Part shown: in pieces, positions 8,603 to 16,517 of the stretch
Layout: every line of letters starts with the position of its first letter
How positions within the stretch are numbered: the stretch's first letter is position 1
The notes under the pieces: model-generated
Told to the model about the DNA's origin: nothing
Database searches by the model: none
Seen by the model: the letters and a program-made list of their open reading frames with translations, nothing else
Made by a program: the position numbers and the translations under genes
Source of the DNA: Acidimicrobiales bacterium
GTDB taxonomy: Bacteria > Actinomycetota > Acidimicrobiia > Acidimicrobiales > UBA8190
Assembly (NCBI GenBank): GCA_035531755.1
Contig: DATKSK010000052.1
Location: forward strand, 1 to 35,285
DNA length: 35,285 nucleotides
Direction of reading: 5' to 3'

Positions 8603-8652
8603 GGGCGAGGCGCCAGGGACGCAGCGCGCCCCGGCGGCGGCCGGCCCTCGCC
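8603..8652. terminator. Possible bidirectional terminator between convergent genes
   Basis: GGCGAGG (8604-8610) and CCTCGCC (8646-8652) are complementary and fill the short gap between the Wzy-like stop and the amidotransferase stop. The 35-base loop is itself very GC-rich and can fold. No T-tract is present. Support is weak. Confidence 0.25.
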
Positions 8653-10623
8653 TCAGGCGCCGGGCGGGCGGGACTGGGCGCCCAGCCACGCCTGGAACAT
8701 GAGCACGTCCCACAGCTCGAACTGCCGGTCGCGCCGCCCTGACAGGTGCTCGCCCCACAGCTCCTGGACGACCGCGGGGGCGAGCAGCCCCTCGTCCCCC
8801 ATGCGCCGAGGGTCGAGCAGCTCCTCGGCCCAGGGCCGCAACGGGCCCCGGAGCCAGTCGCCCACGGGGATGCCGAAGCCGGCCTTGGGGCGCTCGACGA
8901 GGGCGGGGGGGACGTAGCGGTGCAGCAACCGGCGCAGCAGCCACTTGCCCGTGCCGCCCCGGACCTTCATGTCGGTGGGCAGGCGCCAGGCCAGCGCGGC
9001 CACGGCGGGGTCGAGGAAGGGCATGCGCCCCTCGAGGCTCGAGGCCATCGTGGCCCGGTCCACCTTGGTGAGGATGTCGTCGGGGAGATAGGTCATGGTG
9101 TCGAGGAACATCATCCGCTCGACGCCGTCCGCGTTCGCCGGCCATTGCTCGGGCCGGGTGAGCAGCGTGGGCGGTTCGACCGCTCCGGGCACCAGCCGGC
9201 CCGGGTCCTGCAGGTGCGAGGCCAGGGCCACGTAGGTGGCGTGCAGGTCGGCGGCCGGCAGCACCTGGGCCACTTTCGCCAGCTTCGTGCCCGGCATGCG
9301 GACACCGCCCACCCGCGGCACGACGCGCCCGGCGCCGGCGAAGGCGCGGTCCCACCAGCCCGGGGGGACGGCGCCGAGCGCGGCCGCCGCCGCCCGGCGC
9401 AGCGGCCGGGGGACGGGCTCGACGCGCCGCCAGAACCGCTCGGCCCAGGCGTAGCGGTTGTAGCCGCCGAACAGCTCGTCGCCGCCGTCGCCGGAGAGGG
9501 CCACGGTGACGTGCGTGCGGGTCAGCCGGGCCAGGACCGCCGTCGGGATCTGCGAGGAGTCGGCGAAGGGCTCGTCGTAGACGTCGGGCAGGAGCGCGAC
9601 GACGTCGAGGGCGTCGGCCGCGGTCACGAGCAGCTCGTGGTGCTCGGTGCCCAGGTGGCCGGCGACGGCGCGGGCCTCGTCGGCCTCGTCGTAGGCGGCG
9701 TCGTCGAAGGCGATGGTGAACGTCCGCACCGGTGCGGTCGCCTGGGCCTGCATGAGCGCCACCACGAGCGACGAGTCGATGCCCCCCGACAGGAAGGCGC
9801 CGAGGGGGACGTCGGCGTGCATGCGCAGGCGCACGGCGTCGCGCAGCACCGTGTCGAGCTGGTCGGTGACGGCGTCCACCGACCCGGTGACCCGGTCCGC
9901 CGCCCCGGCCTCGGCCACGGCGCGCAGGGACCAGAAGGGCTCGGGCGTGGGCATGGTCCCCGGTGCCGCGGCGGCCTCGAGCGTGACGATCGAGGCGACC
10001 GGGAGCTTGGCGATGCCCCGGTAGATGGAGAAGGGAGCGGGCACGCAGTTGTGGCGGAAGTACAGCGCCACCACGTCGCGGTCGACCTCGGCGGCGAAGG
10101 CCGGATGGGCGCGCAGGGCCTTGAGCTCGGAGCCGAAGAGGAAGGCCCCGCGCGACCAGCCGTAGTACAGGGGCTTCTCCCCGAACCGGTCGCGGGCCAG
10201 GTGCAGGCGCCGCTCGCGCCGGTCCCACAGGGCCAGGGCGAACATCCCGTTGCAGCGCACCAGCGCCTGGCGCAGGCCCCACGCCTGCACGGCGGTCACG
10301 AGCACCTCGGTGTCGGAGGTGCCCCGGAAGCGCGTGCCGGTGGCCTCGAGCTCGGCGCGCAGGTCGGCGAAGTTGTAGATCTCACCGTTGAAGGCGAGGA
10401 CGAAGCGCCCGTCGGGCGACACCATGGGCTGGTGCCCGTGCTCGGACAGGTCCACGATGGCGAGGCGCCGCGCCCCCAGGGCCAGCCCGGCGGCCTCCTC
10501 CACGAAGTCGCCGGCGTCGTCGGGGCCGCGATGGCGCAAGGTGTCGGTCATGGCCACGATGCGGCGCCCGGCCTCGTCGGCCCCGGCCGGGCCGCGGTCC
10601 CAGAAGCCCGCTATCCCGCACAT
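8653..10623 (-). CDS. asnB: Asparagine synthase-type glutamine amidotransferase
   Basis: The 656-residue protein starts MCGIAGF, so Cys2 is the nucleophile of the class II glutaminase domain. RHRGPDDAG and FNGEIYNF follow, as in AsnB. The synthetase domain has the PP-loop SGGIDSSLVVALM, ALSGDGGDELFGGYNRY, and DTMTYLPDDILTKVDRATM. The length is normal for AsnB. The basic reaction is ATP-dependent amide formation from aspartate and glutamine. AsnB homologues inside polysaccharide loci are often thought to amidate uronic acids in the glycan, which would suit this context. The sequence alone cannot separate the two roles. The start is fixed by the required Met-Cys; in-frame sequence upstream of it is not part of the enzyme. 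Confidence 0.95.
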   Translation of the reverse strand: MCGIAGFWDRGPAGADEAGRRIVAMTDTLRHRGPDDAGDFVEEAAGLALGARRLAIVDLSEHGHQPMVSPDGRFVLAFNGEIYNFADLRAELEATGTRFRGTSDTEVLVTAVQAWGLRQALVRCNGMFALALWDRRERRLHLARDRFGEKPLYYGWSRGAFLFGSELKALRAHPAFAAEVDRDVVALYFRHNCVPAPFSIYRGIAKLPVASIVTLEAAAAPGTMPTPEPFWSLRAVAEAGAADRVTGSVDAVTDQLDTVLRDAVRLRMHADVPLGAFLSGGIDSSLVVALMQAQATAPVRTFTIAFDDAAYDEADEARAVAGHLGTEHHELLVTAADALDVVALLPDVYDEPFADSSQIPTAVLARLTRTHVTVALSGDGGDELFGGYNRYAWAERFWRRVEPVPRPLRRAAAAALGAVPPGWWDRAFAGAGRVVPRVGGVRMPGTKLAKVAQVLPAADLHATYVALASHLQDPGRLVPGAVEPPTLLTRPEQWPANADGVERMMFLDTMTYLPDDILTKVDRATMASSLEGRMPFLDPAVAALAWRLPTDMKVRGGTGKWLLRRLLHRYVPPALVERPKAGFGIPVGDWLRGPLRPWAEELLDPRRMGDEGLLAPAVVQELWGEHLSGRRDRQFELWDVLMFQAWLGAQSRPPGA

Positions 10624-10673
10624 GGGCCAGGGGTGCGGGTGCGCATCATCGGTCCGTGCGCCCCCACCCTTTG

Positions 10674-10679
10674 TAGGAT
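10674..10679 (+). promoter_or_regulatory. TAGGAT -10-like box upstream of the GT4/deacetylase operon
   Basis: TAGGAT lies in the 135-bp divergent gap, about 80 bp before the GT4 start at 10759. The same hexamer lies upstream of the exporter operon (15526). I see no good -35 partner at 16-18 bp. Confidence 0.35.
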
Positions 10680-10758
10680 AGGCGGCGCACCACGAGCACA
10701 GACGGGCTCGGGCGGGCCGGGAGCCTCCCGGTGGGCCGCCCACCCGGTGGGGGGACGG

Positions 10759-11862
10759 GTGGAGCAGCGGACGGGGGTGTCGGTCGCCCTGCGGGGGTGC
10801 CGCGTCGTGACCACGTCCATGTCGGCCCGGCTCCTGCTGGGCCACCAGCTGCGCGCCCTCGACGACGTGACCTGGAGCGTGGTCAGCGGCGACGCCTACG
10901 ACGACCCTCCCGGCAACGTGGCCGTGGAGGTGGTGCCCATCCGGCGGGAGTTCGCCCTCTCCGACGTGGTGGCCTTCGCCCGGCTGTGGCGCACCTTCCG
11001 CCGCCGCCGCTTCGACTTCGTCCAGACCCACACGCCCAAGGCCTCCTTCCTGGGCCTGCCGGCCGCCCGCCTGAGCGGGACCACCGCCATCTACACCATC
11101 CACGGCGCCCTCTACTTCCGGGACAACGGCCGGGTGGCCAACGCCATGGGCTGGCTGTTCGAACGGTGGTGCTGCGCCTGGGCCGACCTCGTGCTGGTGC
11201 AGAGCCGCGAGGACGAGCAGGTGCTGCCGCGGGCCCGGGTGTGCCGGGCGGGCAAGATCCGCTACGTCGGCAACGGGGTGGTGCTCGACCGGTTCACGGC
11301 GCCGGTGGCGCCGGCCCGGCGATCGGCGCGGCCCATCGTGGTGATGGTCAGCCGCCTGGTGCGCGAGAAGGGCTGCCTCGACTTCCTCGCCCTCGCCCGG
11401 GCGCTGCACGGCCGGGCCGACTTCGTCCACGTCGGGCCCGTCGAGCACGACCAGCGCGACGCCGTGTCGGGCGCCGACATCGCCGCCGCGGCCGCCGACG
11501 TGTCGTTCGTGGGGGCGGTCGACGACGTGCGGCCCTACCTGGCTTGCGCCGACGTCGTCGTGCTGCCGTCGTACCGCGAGGGCGTGCCCCGGGTGGCCAT
11601 GGAGGCCGCCGCCGCGGGCCGTCCGGTGGTGGCCTACGACGTGCGCGGCGTACGCGAGGTCGTCGACCCCGCCACGGGTCTGCTCGTGGCACGCGGCGAC
11701 ACCACCGCGCTGACCAATGTCGTGGCGGGGCTCCTGGAGCACCCCGAGCGGCGCGCCGCGCTGGGCGAGGCCTGCCGGGCGCACGTGGTGCGCACCTTTT
11801 CGGAGGACGACGTGATCATCCGGCTGCGCGCCGTGTACGCCGAGCTGGCGGGGGCCGCGTGA
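10759..11862 (+). CDS. Glycosyltransferase family 4
   Basis: This is a 367-residue GT-B enzyme. The N-terminal domain has TTSMSARLLLGHQLRAL near the start, then FVQTHTPKASFLG and IYTIHGALYF. The C-terminal donor-binding domain has VMVSRLVREKGCLDFL, SFVGAVDDVRPYLACADVVVLPS, and the EX7E signature in EGVPRVAMEA. The overall pattern resembles PglA/TuaC-type enzymes that add a hexosamine or hexose to an undecaprenyl-diphosphate-linked sugar. Donor and acceptor are not determined. I chose the GTG at 10759, preceded by a G-rich stretch; a GTG at 10777 is possible. Its stop overlaps the start of the deacetylase (GTGA), so translation is likely coupled. Confidence 0.9.
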   Translation: MEQRTGVSVALRGCRVVTTSMSARLLLGHQLRALDDVTWSVVSGDAYDDPPGNVAVEVVPIRREFALSDVVAFARLWRTFRRRRFDFVQTHTPKASFLGLPAARLSGTTAIYTIHGALYFRDNGRVANAMGWLFERWCCAWADLVLVQSREDEQVLPRARVCRAGKIRYVGNGVVLDRFTAPVAPARRSARPIVVMVSRLVREKGCLDFLALARALHGRADFVHVGPVEHDQRDAVSGADIAAAAADVSFVGAVDDVRPYLACADVVVLPSYREGVPRVAMEAAAAGRPVVAYDVRGVREVVDPATGLLVARGDTTALTNVVAGLLEHPERRAALGEACRAHVVRTFSEDDVIIRLRAVYAELAGAA

Positions 11863-12602
11863 GAGACGCCGTGTGCGTGACCGTCGACGTCGAGGACTTC
11901 TACGACGGCATGGCCGTCCTCGGCCACCACGTGGCGCGCCCACCCGGCGCCCGCAGCGGGCTGGCCCCGCTGCTCGAGCGCCTCGACGCCCAGCCCTCCA
12001 AGCCCAAGGTCACGCTCTTCGTGGTGGCCAACTACGCCCCGGCCGTGCGCGGGGACCTGGCCGCCTTCGCGGCGGCCGGCCACGAGATCGCCAGCCACGG
12101 CCCGGACCACGGGCGGCTCCCCACCAGCGGGGTGGTGGAGTGGCTGCGCACGGGCCGCCAGATGCTCGAGGACCTCCTCGGCGTCCCCGTGCGGGGCTTC
12201 CGGTCGCCGCGTTTCGACGTCCCCGCCCACGGCGGGCTGCCCCGGTACCGCGACGAGCTGGCGGCGGCCGGGTACCAGTACGTCTCCGACGCCTCGCGGC
12301 TCGGGACGCGTTCGCCGGTGTGCGAGGTCCCGGTGCTGTCGTGGCGGGGCCTGCGGGTGGGCGGGGGCAGCTACCAGCGGCTGCTGCCGTTCTCGGCGGT
12401 GGCGGCCGCCGCCCAGCGCTGCCGGGGGCCCGCGGTGCTCTACTACCACTCCTACGACTTCGACGGCACGCTGCCCGGCCCGGGCGCCATGCGGTCGCCC
12501 ATGCTCGCCCGCCAGCTGCTCGGCCGGGGCCGCATCGCGCCGATCGTGTGGCGGCTCACCGAGCGCTTCGGCAGTGAGACCTGCGTCCATGCCACCCGCT
12601 GA
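11859..12602 (+). CDS. Polysaccharide deacetylase (NodB/CE4 fold)
   Basis: This 247-residue protein opens with VTVDVEDFYDG, in which the Asp pair (D10, D13) supplies the base and a metal ligand. SHGPDH (79-84) gives the two metal-binding His residues, and RGFRSPRFD (112-120) is the third motif. The short DVED form is typical of deacetylases in bacterial exopolysaccharide loci. The likely role is removal of N-acetyl groups from a hexosamine in the glycan or its lipid-linked precursor. There is no signal peptide, so it would act in the cytoplasm or on the membrane inner face. It starts inside the stop codon of the GT4 gene and its own end overlaps the methyltransferase start. Confidence 0.9.
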   Translation: MRDAVCVTVDVEDFYDGMAVLGHHVARPPGARSGLAPLLERLDAQPSKPKVTLFVVANYAPAVRGDLAAFAAAGHEIASHGPDHGRLPTSGVVEWLRTGRQMLEDLLGVPVRGFRSPRFDVPAHGGLPRYRDELAAAGYQYVSDASRLGTRSPVCEVPVLSWRGLRVGGGSYQRLLPFSAVAAAAQRCRGPAVLYYHSYDFDGTLPGPGAMRSPMLARQLLGRGRIAPIVWRLTERFGSETCVHATR

Positions 12603-13215
12603 GTTCGGCACCTACTTCCACCGGCGTGCCTCGCGTTTCGCGGCGTTCTACCGCAGCGAGCCCGTGGCCCGCGCCCTGGGCCGCGGTCCGCTGTTCGACC
12701 GTCTGAACGGCTGCGTCGACATCGTCGCCACCCTCGGGGCGCGACGTGTCCTCGACGTGGGATGCGGGAGCGGCCCGTTGTTCGCGCCCCTGGCGGCGCG
12801 GGGGATCCACGTCACCGGCATCGACCCCGCGCCGGCCATGGTGGCGCTGGCGCGCGCCGAGGCGGCCCGGCACCCGGGCCTCGTGACGGTCCACGAGCGG
12901 GGGTGGGAGGCCCTGCAGGAGGTCGACGCCTACGACGCCGCCGCCGCCCTCGGCGTCTTCGACTACGTCGACGACCCTGGCGACCTGCTGCGCCGGATGG
13001 GTCGTGCCGCACCCCATGCGGTGGCCTCCTTCCCGGCGCCGGGGCTCCGGCTCGAGCTGCGCAAGGTGCGCTACGGCGCCCGCGGCGTGCACGTGCACGG
13101 CTACCGGCCCGACGACCTGCGGCGCCTGGCGGCCGAGAGCGGTGTCGAGGTGGCCGAGCTCAGGCCACTGGGCCGGGCCGGCTTCCTGGTGCATTTCGCC
13201 CGCGCCGGGCGCTGA
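12589..13215 (+). CDS. SAM-dependent methyltransferase (class I)
   Basis: This is a compact 208-residue class I methyltransferase. Motif I is VLDVGCGSGPLFAPLAARG, followed by VTGIDPAPAMVALAR. The post-I acidic loop reads ALGVFDYVDDPGDLLR. It overlaps the deacetylase by 14 bp and is the third gene of that operon. It probably O- or N-methylates a sugar or a lipid-linked intermediate, but the substrate cannot be read from sequence. I chose the ATG at 12589; a GTG at 12574 in the same frame would add five residues. The last 56 bp overlap the convergent GT4 gene on the other strand. Confidence 0.85.
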   Translation: MPPAEFGTYFHRRASRFAAFYRSEPVARALGRGPLFDRLNGCVDIVATLGARRVLDVGCGSGPLFAPLAARGIHVTGIDPAPAMVALARAEAARHPGLVTVHERGWEALQEVDAYDAAAALGVFDYVDDPGDLLRRMGRAAPHAVASFPAPGLRLELRKVRYGARGVHVHGYRPDDLRRLAAESGVEVAELRPLGRAGFLVHFARAGR

Positions 13216-14299
13216 CCCCCCGCTCGACCAGCGGGTCCAGGAACGCCGTCCAGCACGCGGCCACGGCCGCCAGGCTGAACCGGGCCGTGCAGCGCTCGCG
13301 ACCGGCCTCGCCCACGCGCCGGCGCAGGTCCGGGTCGGCCACCAGCCGCGCCGTGGCCTCGACCATGGCGTCGACGTCGTCGACGTCGACCACGAAGCCG
13401 CTCGTGCCGTCCTCGACGATCGTGCGCACGCCGGGCACGGCCGTGGCCACCACCGCCAGCCCCGTCAGGCCGGCCTCGATCAGCACGCCGGGCATGCCCT
13501 CACCGGTGGGCCGGCTCGTGAAGACGAACACGTCGGCGCCCCGCAGGACCTCGGCCACGTCGTCGCGTGACCCGAGGAGCTCGACCCCGGCGGCCGCCGC
13601 CGGCCCGGCGAGCTCGGGCCCGAGGGGCCCGTCGCCGCACGCCACGGCGCGTAGCGCCACACCGCGCCGGCGCAGGGCGCCGACGACCTCCACGAAGCGG
13701 TCGGGGCGCTTGCCGGTGGTGAACGCCCCCACGAAGGCGAGCACGGGCACGTCGCGGGCGGCCGTGGCCTGCGGCGGATGGAACTCCTCGGGGTCGCGGC
13801 CGTTGGGGGCGAGGACGGAGCGGGACTCGGGTACGCCGAGCAGGCGGCGGCACTGCTCGAGTACTTCCTCGCCCTCGGCCGCCACCACGTCGGCGCGCCG
13901 GACGAGGGTGCGCCACACAGCCACCCGCGCCGGGCGCGCCGCGTGCTCGAAGGTGCCCGTGGCGTAGTACGCCAACGGCCGGCGCCGTCCCCACATGGCG
14001 GGCACCAGGTACTTGAGGGGGTCGCCGCCGTGGGCGACGAGCACCGTCGGGTCCAGGCGGCGCAGCTCGGCGCGCAGGCGGGCCACCAGGCGGGGGTCGA
14101 AGCCTTGGGCGGGGCGGTCGCCGCCGGGGTGGCCGAGGGCGACGTCCACCGGGACCTGGTCGGGCCCGGCGAACAGGCTCAGCAGGCGGTGATGGCGCAC
14201 GCCGGGCAGGTCGAGCCGGGTGGCGAGGGCGCGCGCCTCGCGCTGCGCCCCCCGGGCCGTGCCGGTGGGGATGACGTGCAGGACCACGGGGGTGCTCAC
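13160..14299 (-). CDS. Glycosyltransferase family 4
   Basis: This 379-residue GT-B enzyme starts VVLHVIPTGTARGAQREA, the usual first strand and Gly-rich loop. Later landmarks are LAPNGRDPEEFHPP, AFVGAFTTGKRPDRFVEV, and ADVFVFTSRPTGEGMPGVLIEA, where EGMPGVLIE is the EX7E signature. It begins at a GTG at 14299 that overlaps the stop of the next GT4 gene, so the two form an operon. Its C-terminal Arg/Gly/Pro-rich tail (about the last 20 residues) encodes the convergent overlap with the methyltransferase gene and may be dispensable. The sugar specificity is unknown. Confidence 0.88.
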   Translation of the reverse strand: MSTPVVLHVIPTGTARGAQREARALATRLDLPGVRHHRLLSLFAGPDQVPVDVALGHPGGDRPAQGFDPRLVARLRAELRRLDPTVLVAHGGDPLKYLVPAMWGRRRPLAYYATGTFEHAARPARVAVWRTLVRRADVVAAEGEEVLEQCRRLLGVPESRSVLAPNGRDPEEFHPPQATAARDVPVLAFVGAFTTGKRPDRFVEVVGALRRRGVALRAVACGDGPLGPELAGPAAAAGVELLGSRDDVAEVLRGADVFVFTSRPTGEGMPGVLIEAGLTGLAVVATAVPGVRTIVEDGTSGFVVDVDDVDAMVEATARLVADPDLRRRVGEAGRERCTARFSLAAVAACWTAFLDPLVERGVSARRGRNAPGSRPGPVA

Positions 14300-15453
14300 C
14301 GGCGCCTGCTCGCCAGCAGCTCGTCGTACACCGACTCGATGGCCCGCGCCGCGCCGCCCACGTCGAAGACGGCGCTGCGCGCCAGCGAGGCCGCCGCCAG
14401 CCCGGCGCGCAGCGAGGCGTCACGGGCGAGACGCCCCACCGCCGCGGCGAGCAGGTCGGGGCGTCCCGGTGGCACCAGCAGGCCCTCCACGCCGTCGGTG
14501 ACCACGTCGGGCACGCCGCCGACGGCCGTGGCCACCACGGGCAGCCCGGCGGTCATGGCCTCCATGAGCGCCACCGGCAGGCCCTCCTGGTGGGAGGGCA
14601 GCACGAAGACATCGGCGCCCGTCATGAGCCGGGCGGTGTCGGTGCGCGGGCCGAGGAAGTGGAACCGCCCGGCCAGGGTGGCCTGGCGCGCCGCCGCGAC
14701 GAGCTCGGCCTCGAGCGGCCCGCGCCCCACCGCCACGAAGGCGACGGGGTCCTGCGCCGCGGCGGACAGGCGGGCCGCCGCCAGCAGCACGTCGTAGCCC
14801 TTTTCGCTGCGCACGTTGGCGACGGTGAGCGCCAGCGCGTCGCCGTCGGCGACGCCGATCTCGGCGCGCACCTCGCGCCGCACGGCGTCGCCCTGCCGGC
14901 GCAGCGCCACGAAGGGCGCCGGGTCGACCCCGTGGACGATGACCCGCGCCCGGGCGCGCAGGGACCGGGGCAGGGCGTCGCGCGCCGCCGCCGACACCAC
15001 CACGAGCGCCCGGTCGGCCCCCACGGTGGCGCGGTTGAGGGCCTTGGTGAGCAGGGCCGCCTTGTTCCACAGGCTGTGCTCGGTGTACACGAGCACGGGG
15101 CGGCGTCGGCGGGGGAGGCTCAGGGCCACCAGGCGCCCGAAGGCGGCGGTGTAGGGCAGGTGGGCGTGGAGCACGTCGTAGCGACCCGTGCGCAGGAGCC
15201 GGCGCAGTGCGAGCGTCCAGCGCAGGTCCGCGCTGGCCGTGCCGCCCAGGGCGTGCACGGGCACGCCGGCGGCCTCGACCGCCGGGACCAGGGCGTCCTG
15301 GTCGGTGAGGACGTAGGCCACCTCGTAGTCGAAGCGGTCGCGGTCGGCGGCGGCCACGACGCCGGTGAGGAGGCGCTCGGCGCCGCCCATGCCGAGGCCC
15401 TTGATGAGCAGGAGGACCCGGGGACGAGGCCCGGCGGCCCCGCGGGCGGGCAT
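14296..15453 (-). CDS. Glycosyltransferase family 4
   Basis: This is a GT-B enzyme of about 385 residues. LLLIKGLGMGGAERLL near the N-terminus is the standard GT4 entry motif, followed by DVLHAHLPYTAAFG and YTEHSLWNKA. The donor domain has TVANVRSEKGYDVLL, FHFLGPRTDTARLM, and SHQEGLPVALMEAM with the EX7E pair. I chose the ATG at 15453, with AGGGGA just upstream; a GTG at 15468 would add five residues. It is divergent from the exporter gene at 15579. It is the first gene of a two-GT operon and presumably adds one sugar of the repeat unit. Confidence 0.88.
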   Translation of the reverse strand: MPARGAAGPRPRVLLLIKGLGMGGAERLLTGVVAAADRDRFDYEVAYVLTDQDALVPAVEAAGVPVHALGGTASADLRWTLALRRLLRTGRYDVLHAHLPYTAAFGRLVALSLPRRRRPVLVYTEHSLWNKAALLTKALNRATVGADRALVVVSAAARDALPRSLRARARVIVHGVDPAPFVALRRQGDAVRREVRAEIGVADGDALALTVANVRSEKGYDVLLAAARLSAAAQDPVAFVAVGRGPLEAELVAAARQATLAGRFHFLGPRTDTARLMTGADVFVLPSHQEGLPVALMEAMTAGLPVVATAVGGVPDVVTDGVEGLLVPPGRPDLLAAAVGRLARDASLRAGLAAASLARSAVFDVGGAARAIESVYDELLASRRR

Positions 15454-15620
15454 TTCCCCTGGTCGCACCGGGCGATGGTAGCGGCGACGGGCCGCCGACT
15501 GTCGCCAATGGGCCCGGGGCGGAACTAGGATGGCCAGGCGGGTTGGCGGAGCACGAGGCGGAACCGGGGGGAATCGCGATGTCAGCCATAACGGCGCCGC
15601 TGTCCGGCGAGGAGGGCGCG
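15451..15620 (+). repeat. Duplicated promoter/leader/5'-coding segment, copy A
   Basis: This segment matches 25189-25352 along most of its length. Shared blocks in the same order are CTGGTCGCAC, ACTAGG, GGGTTGGCGGAGCA, GCGGAACCGGGGGGA and GTGTCAGCC/ATGTCAGCC, with near-equal spacing (63 versus 64 bp between the first two, 55 versus 58 bp from ACTAGG to the start codon). Here it drives the exporter permease gene. Similarity continues into the first dozen codons and then fades. Confidence 0.85.
15526..15531 (+). promoter_or_regulatory. TAGGAT -10-like box of the exporter operon
   Basis: TAGGAT lies 53 bp before the ATG at 15579 inside the duplicated leader, and its counterpart at 25261-25266 is TAGGCT. 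Preservation in both copies supports a promoter role. The -35 is not clear. Confidence 0.5.
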
Positions 15621-16517
15621 CTCAAGGTCTTCGACGTGTCGCTGGTGCCGGCCGACCCGCCGGCGGAGCTCGTCTACCAGCACAAGCCCGACCTCCTGCG
15701 CTCGGCGCGCGAGCTCCTGCGGCGCGGCGAGGTGATCTTCACCCTGGCCGAGCGCGACATCCGCGCCCAGTACAAGCAGGCCGTCCTGGGCGTGGCCTGG
15801 GCCCTGCTGACCCCGCTCGTCAGCCTGGGCATGTTGTTCCTGCTGGCCAAGAACGTGAAGGGCTTCTCCATCGGGGGGAACGTGCCCCTCATGCTCAACA
15901 TGTACGTGGGCCTGGTCACCTGGGGGCTCTTCGGCGGCGCCATCGGCGGTGGCGCCAACTCGCTCGTGTCGAACAAGTCGCTCATGGCCAAGAGCCACTT
16001 CCCCCGGGAGTGCTTCCCGCTGTCGCAGATCCTCGGATCGGCCTTCACCTCCCTGATGGCCACCGTGCCGCTGGCCGTCCTCTTCGCCGTGTACGGCTTC
16101 GCGCCGCGGGCCGCGTCCATGTGGGCGCCGGTGTACCTGCTCATCGAGGTCCCCATGACCGTGGGGCTGGTCCTGTTGGTGTCCTCGGTCATCGTGCAGA
16201 TGCGCGACCTCCAGCAGATCATCCCCATCCTGATGCCGCTGGTCATGATCATCAGCGTCATCAAGCCCATGTCGGTGGAGACCCACCACGCCCTGCACGC
16301 CAGCCCCACGTTCTTCGTGCACGGCTGGCTGCGCCTCGCCTACTGCGTGGTGAACCCGATGGCGCCGGTCATCGACAACATGCGGGCGTCGGTGCTGCTC
16401 GGGTTCGGGCCCCAGTGGTCGATGCTGCTGTGCGCGGCGATCGGGGCGTGTGTCTACCTGGTCGGGGGCTACGTCATCTTCAAGAAGCTCGAGGTGAACT
16501 TTGCCGACCTTTCCTAA
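15579..16517 (+). CDS. wzm: ABC-2 type polysaccharide export permease (Wzm-like)
   Basis: This 312-residue protein has a cytoplasmic N-terminus carrying RDIRAQYKQAVLGVAWALLTPL, the amphipathic helix and first span typical of Wzm/TagG permeases; five more spans follow. NKSLMAKSHFPRECFPLSQI is the conserved cytoplasmic loop that meets the ATPase, and MRDLQQIIPILMPL lies in the later half. It forms the membrane channel that exports a lipid-linked polysaccharide across the inner membrane. The ATG at 15579 is preceded by GGGGGGA at 7 bp; an upstream ATG at 15543 would include the leader. The ATPase gene starts 17 bp before this stop. Confidence 0.93.
   Translation: MSAITAPLSGEEGALKVFDVSLVPADPPAELVYQHKPDLLRSARELLRRGEVIFTLAERDIRAQYKQAVLGVAWALLTPLVSLGMLFLLAKNVKGFSIGGNVPLMLNMYVGLVTWGLFGGAIGGGANSLVSNKSLMAKSHFPRECFPLSQILGSAFTSLMATVPLAVLFAVYGFAPRAASMWAPVYLLIEVPMTVGLVLLVSSVIVQMRDLQQIIPILMPLVMIISVIKPMSVETHHALHASPTFFVHGWLRLAYCVVNPMAPVIDNMRASVLLGFGPQWSMLLCAAIGACVYLVGGYVIFKKLEVNFADLS

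Noticed and set aside
8746-10758. Plus-strand frame continuous with the GT4 gene
   Set aside because: The part before 10759 is antisense to the amidotransferase and has no domain; the GT4 fold begins only after 10759.
10624-11943. In-frame upstream extension of the amidotransferase (minus strand)
   Set aside because: The Ntn-type active site needs Met-Cys at the start, which is at 10623; the extension is antisense to the GT4 gene.
15543-15578. Upstream ATG for the exporter permease
   Set aside because: The segment is part of the duplicated untranslated leader, and the ATG at 15579 has a strong ribosome-binding site.
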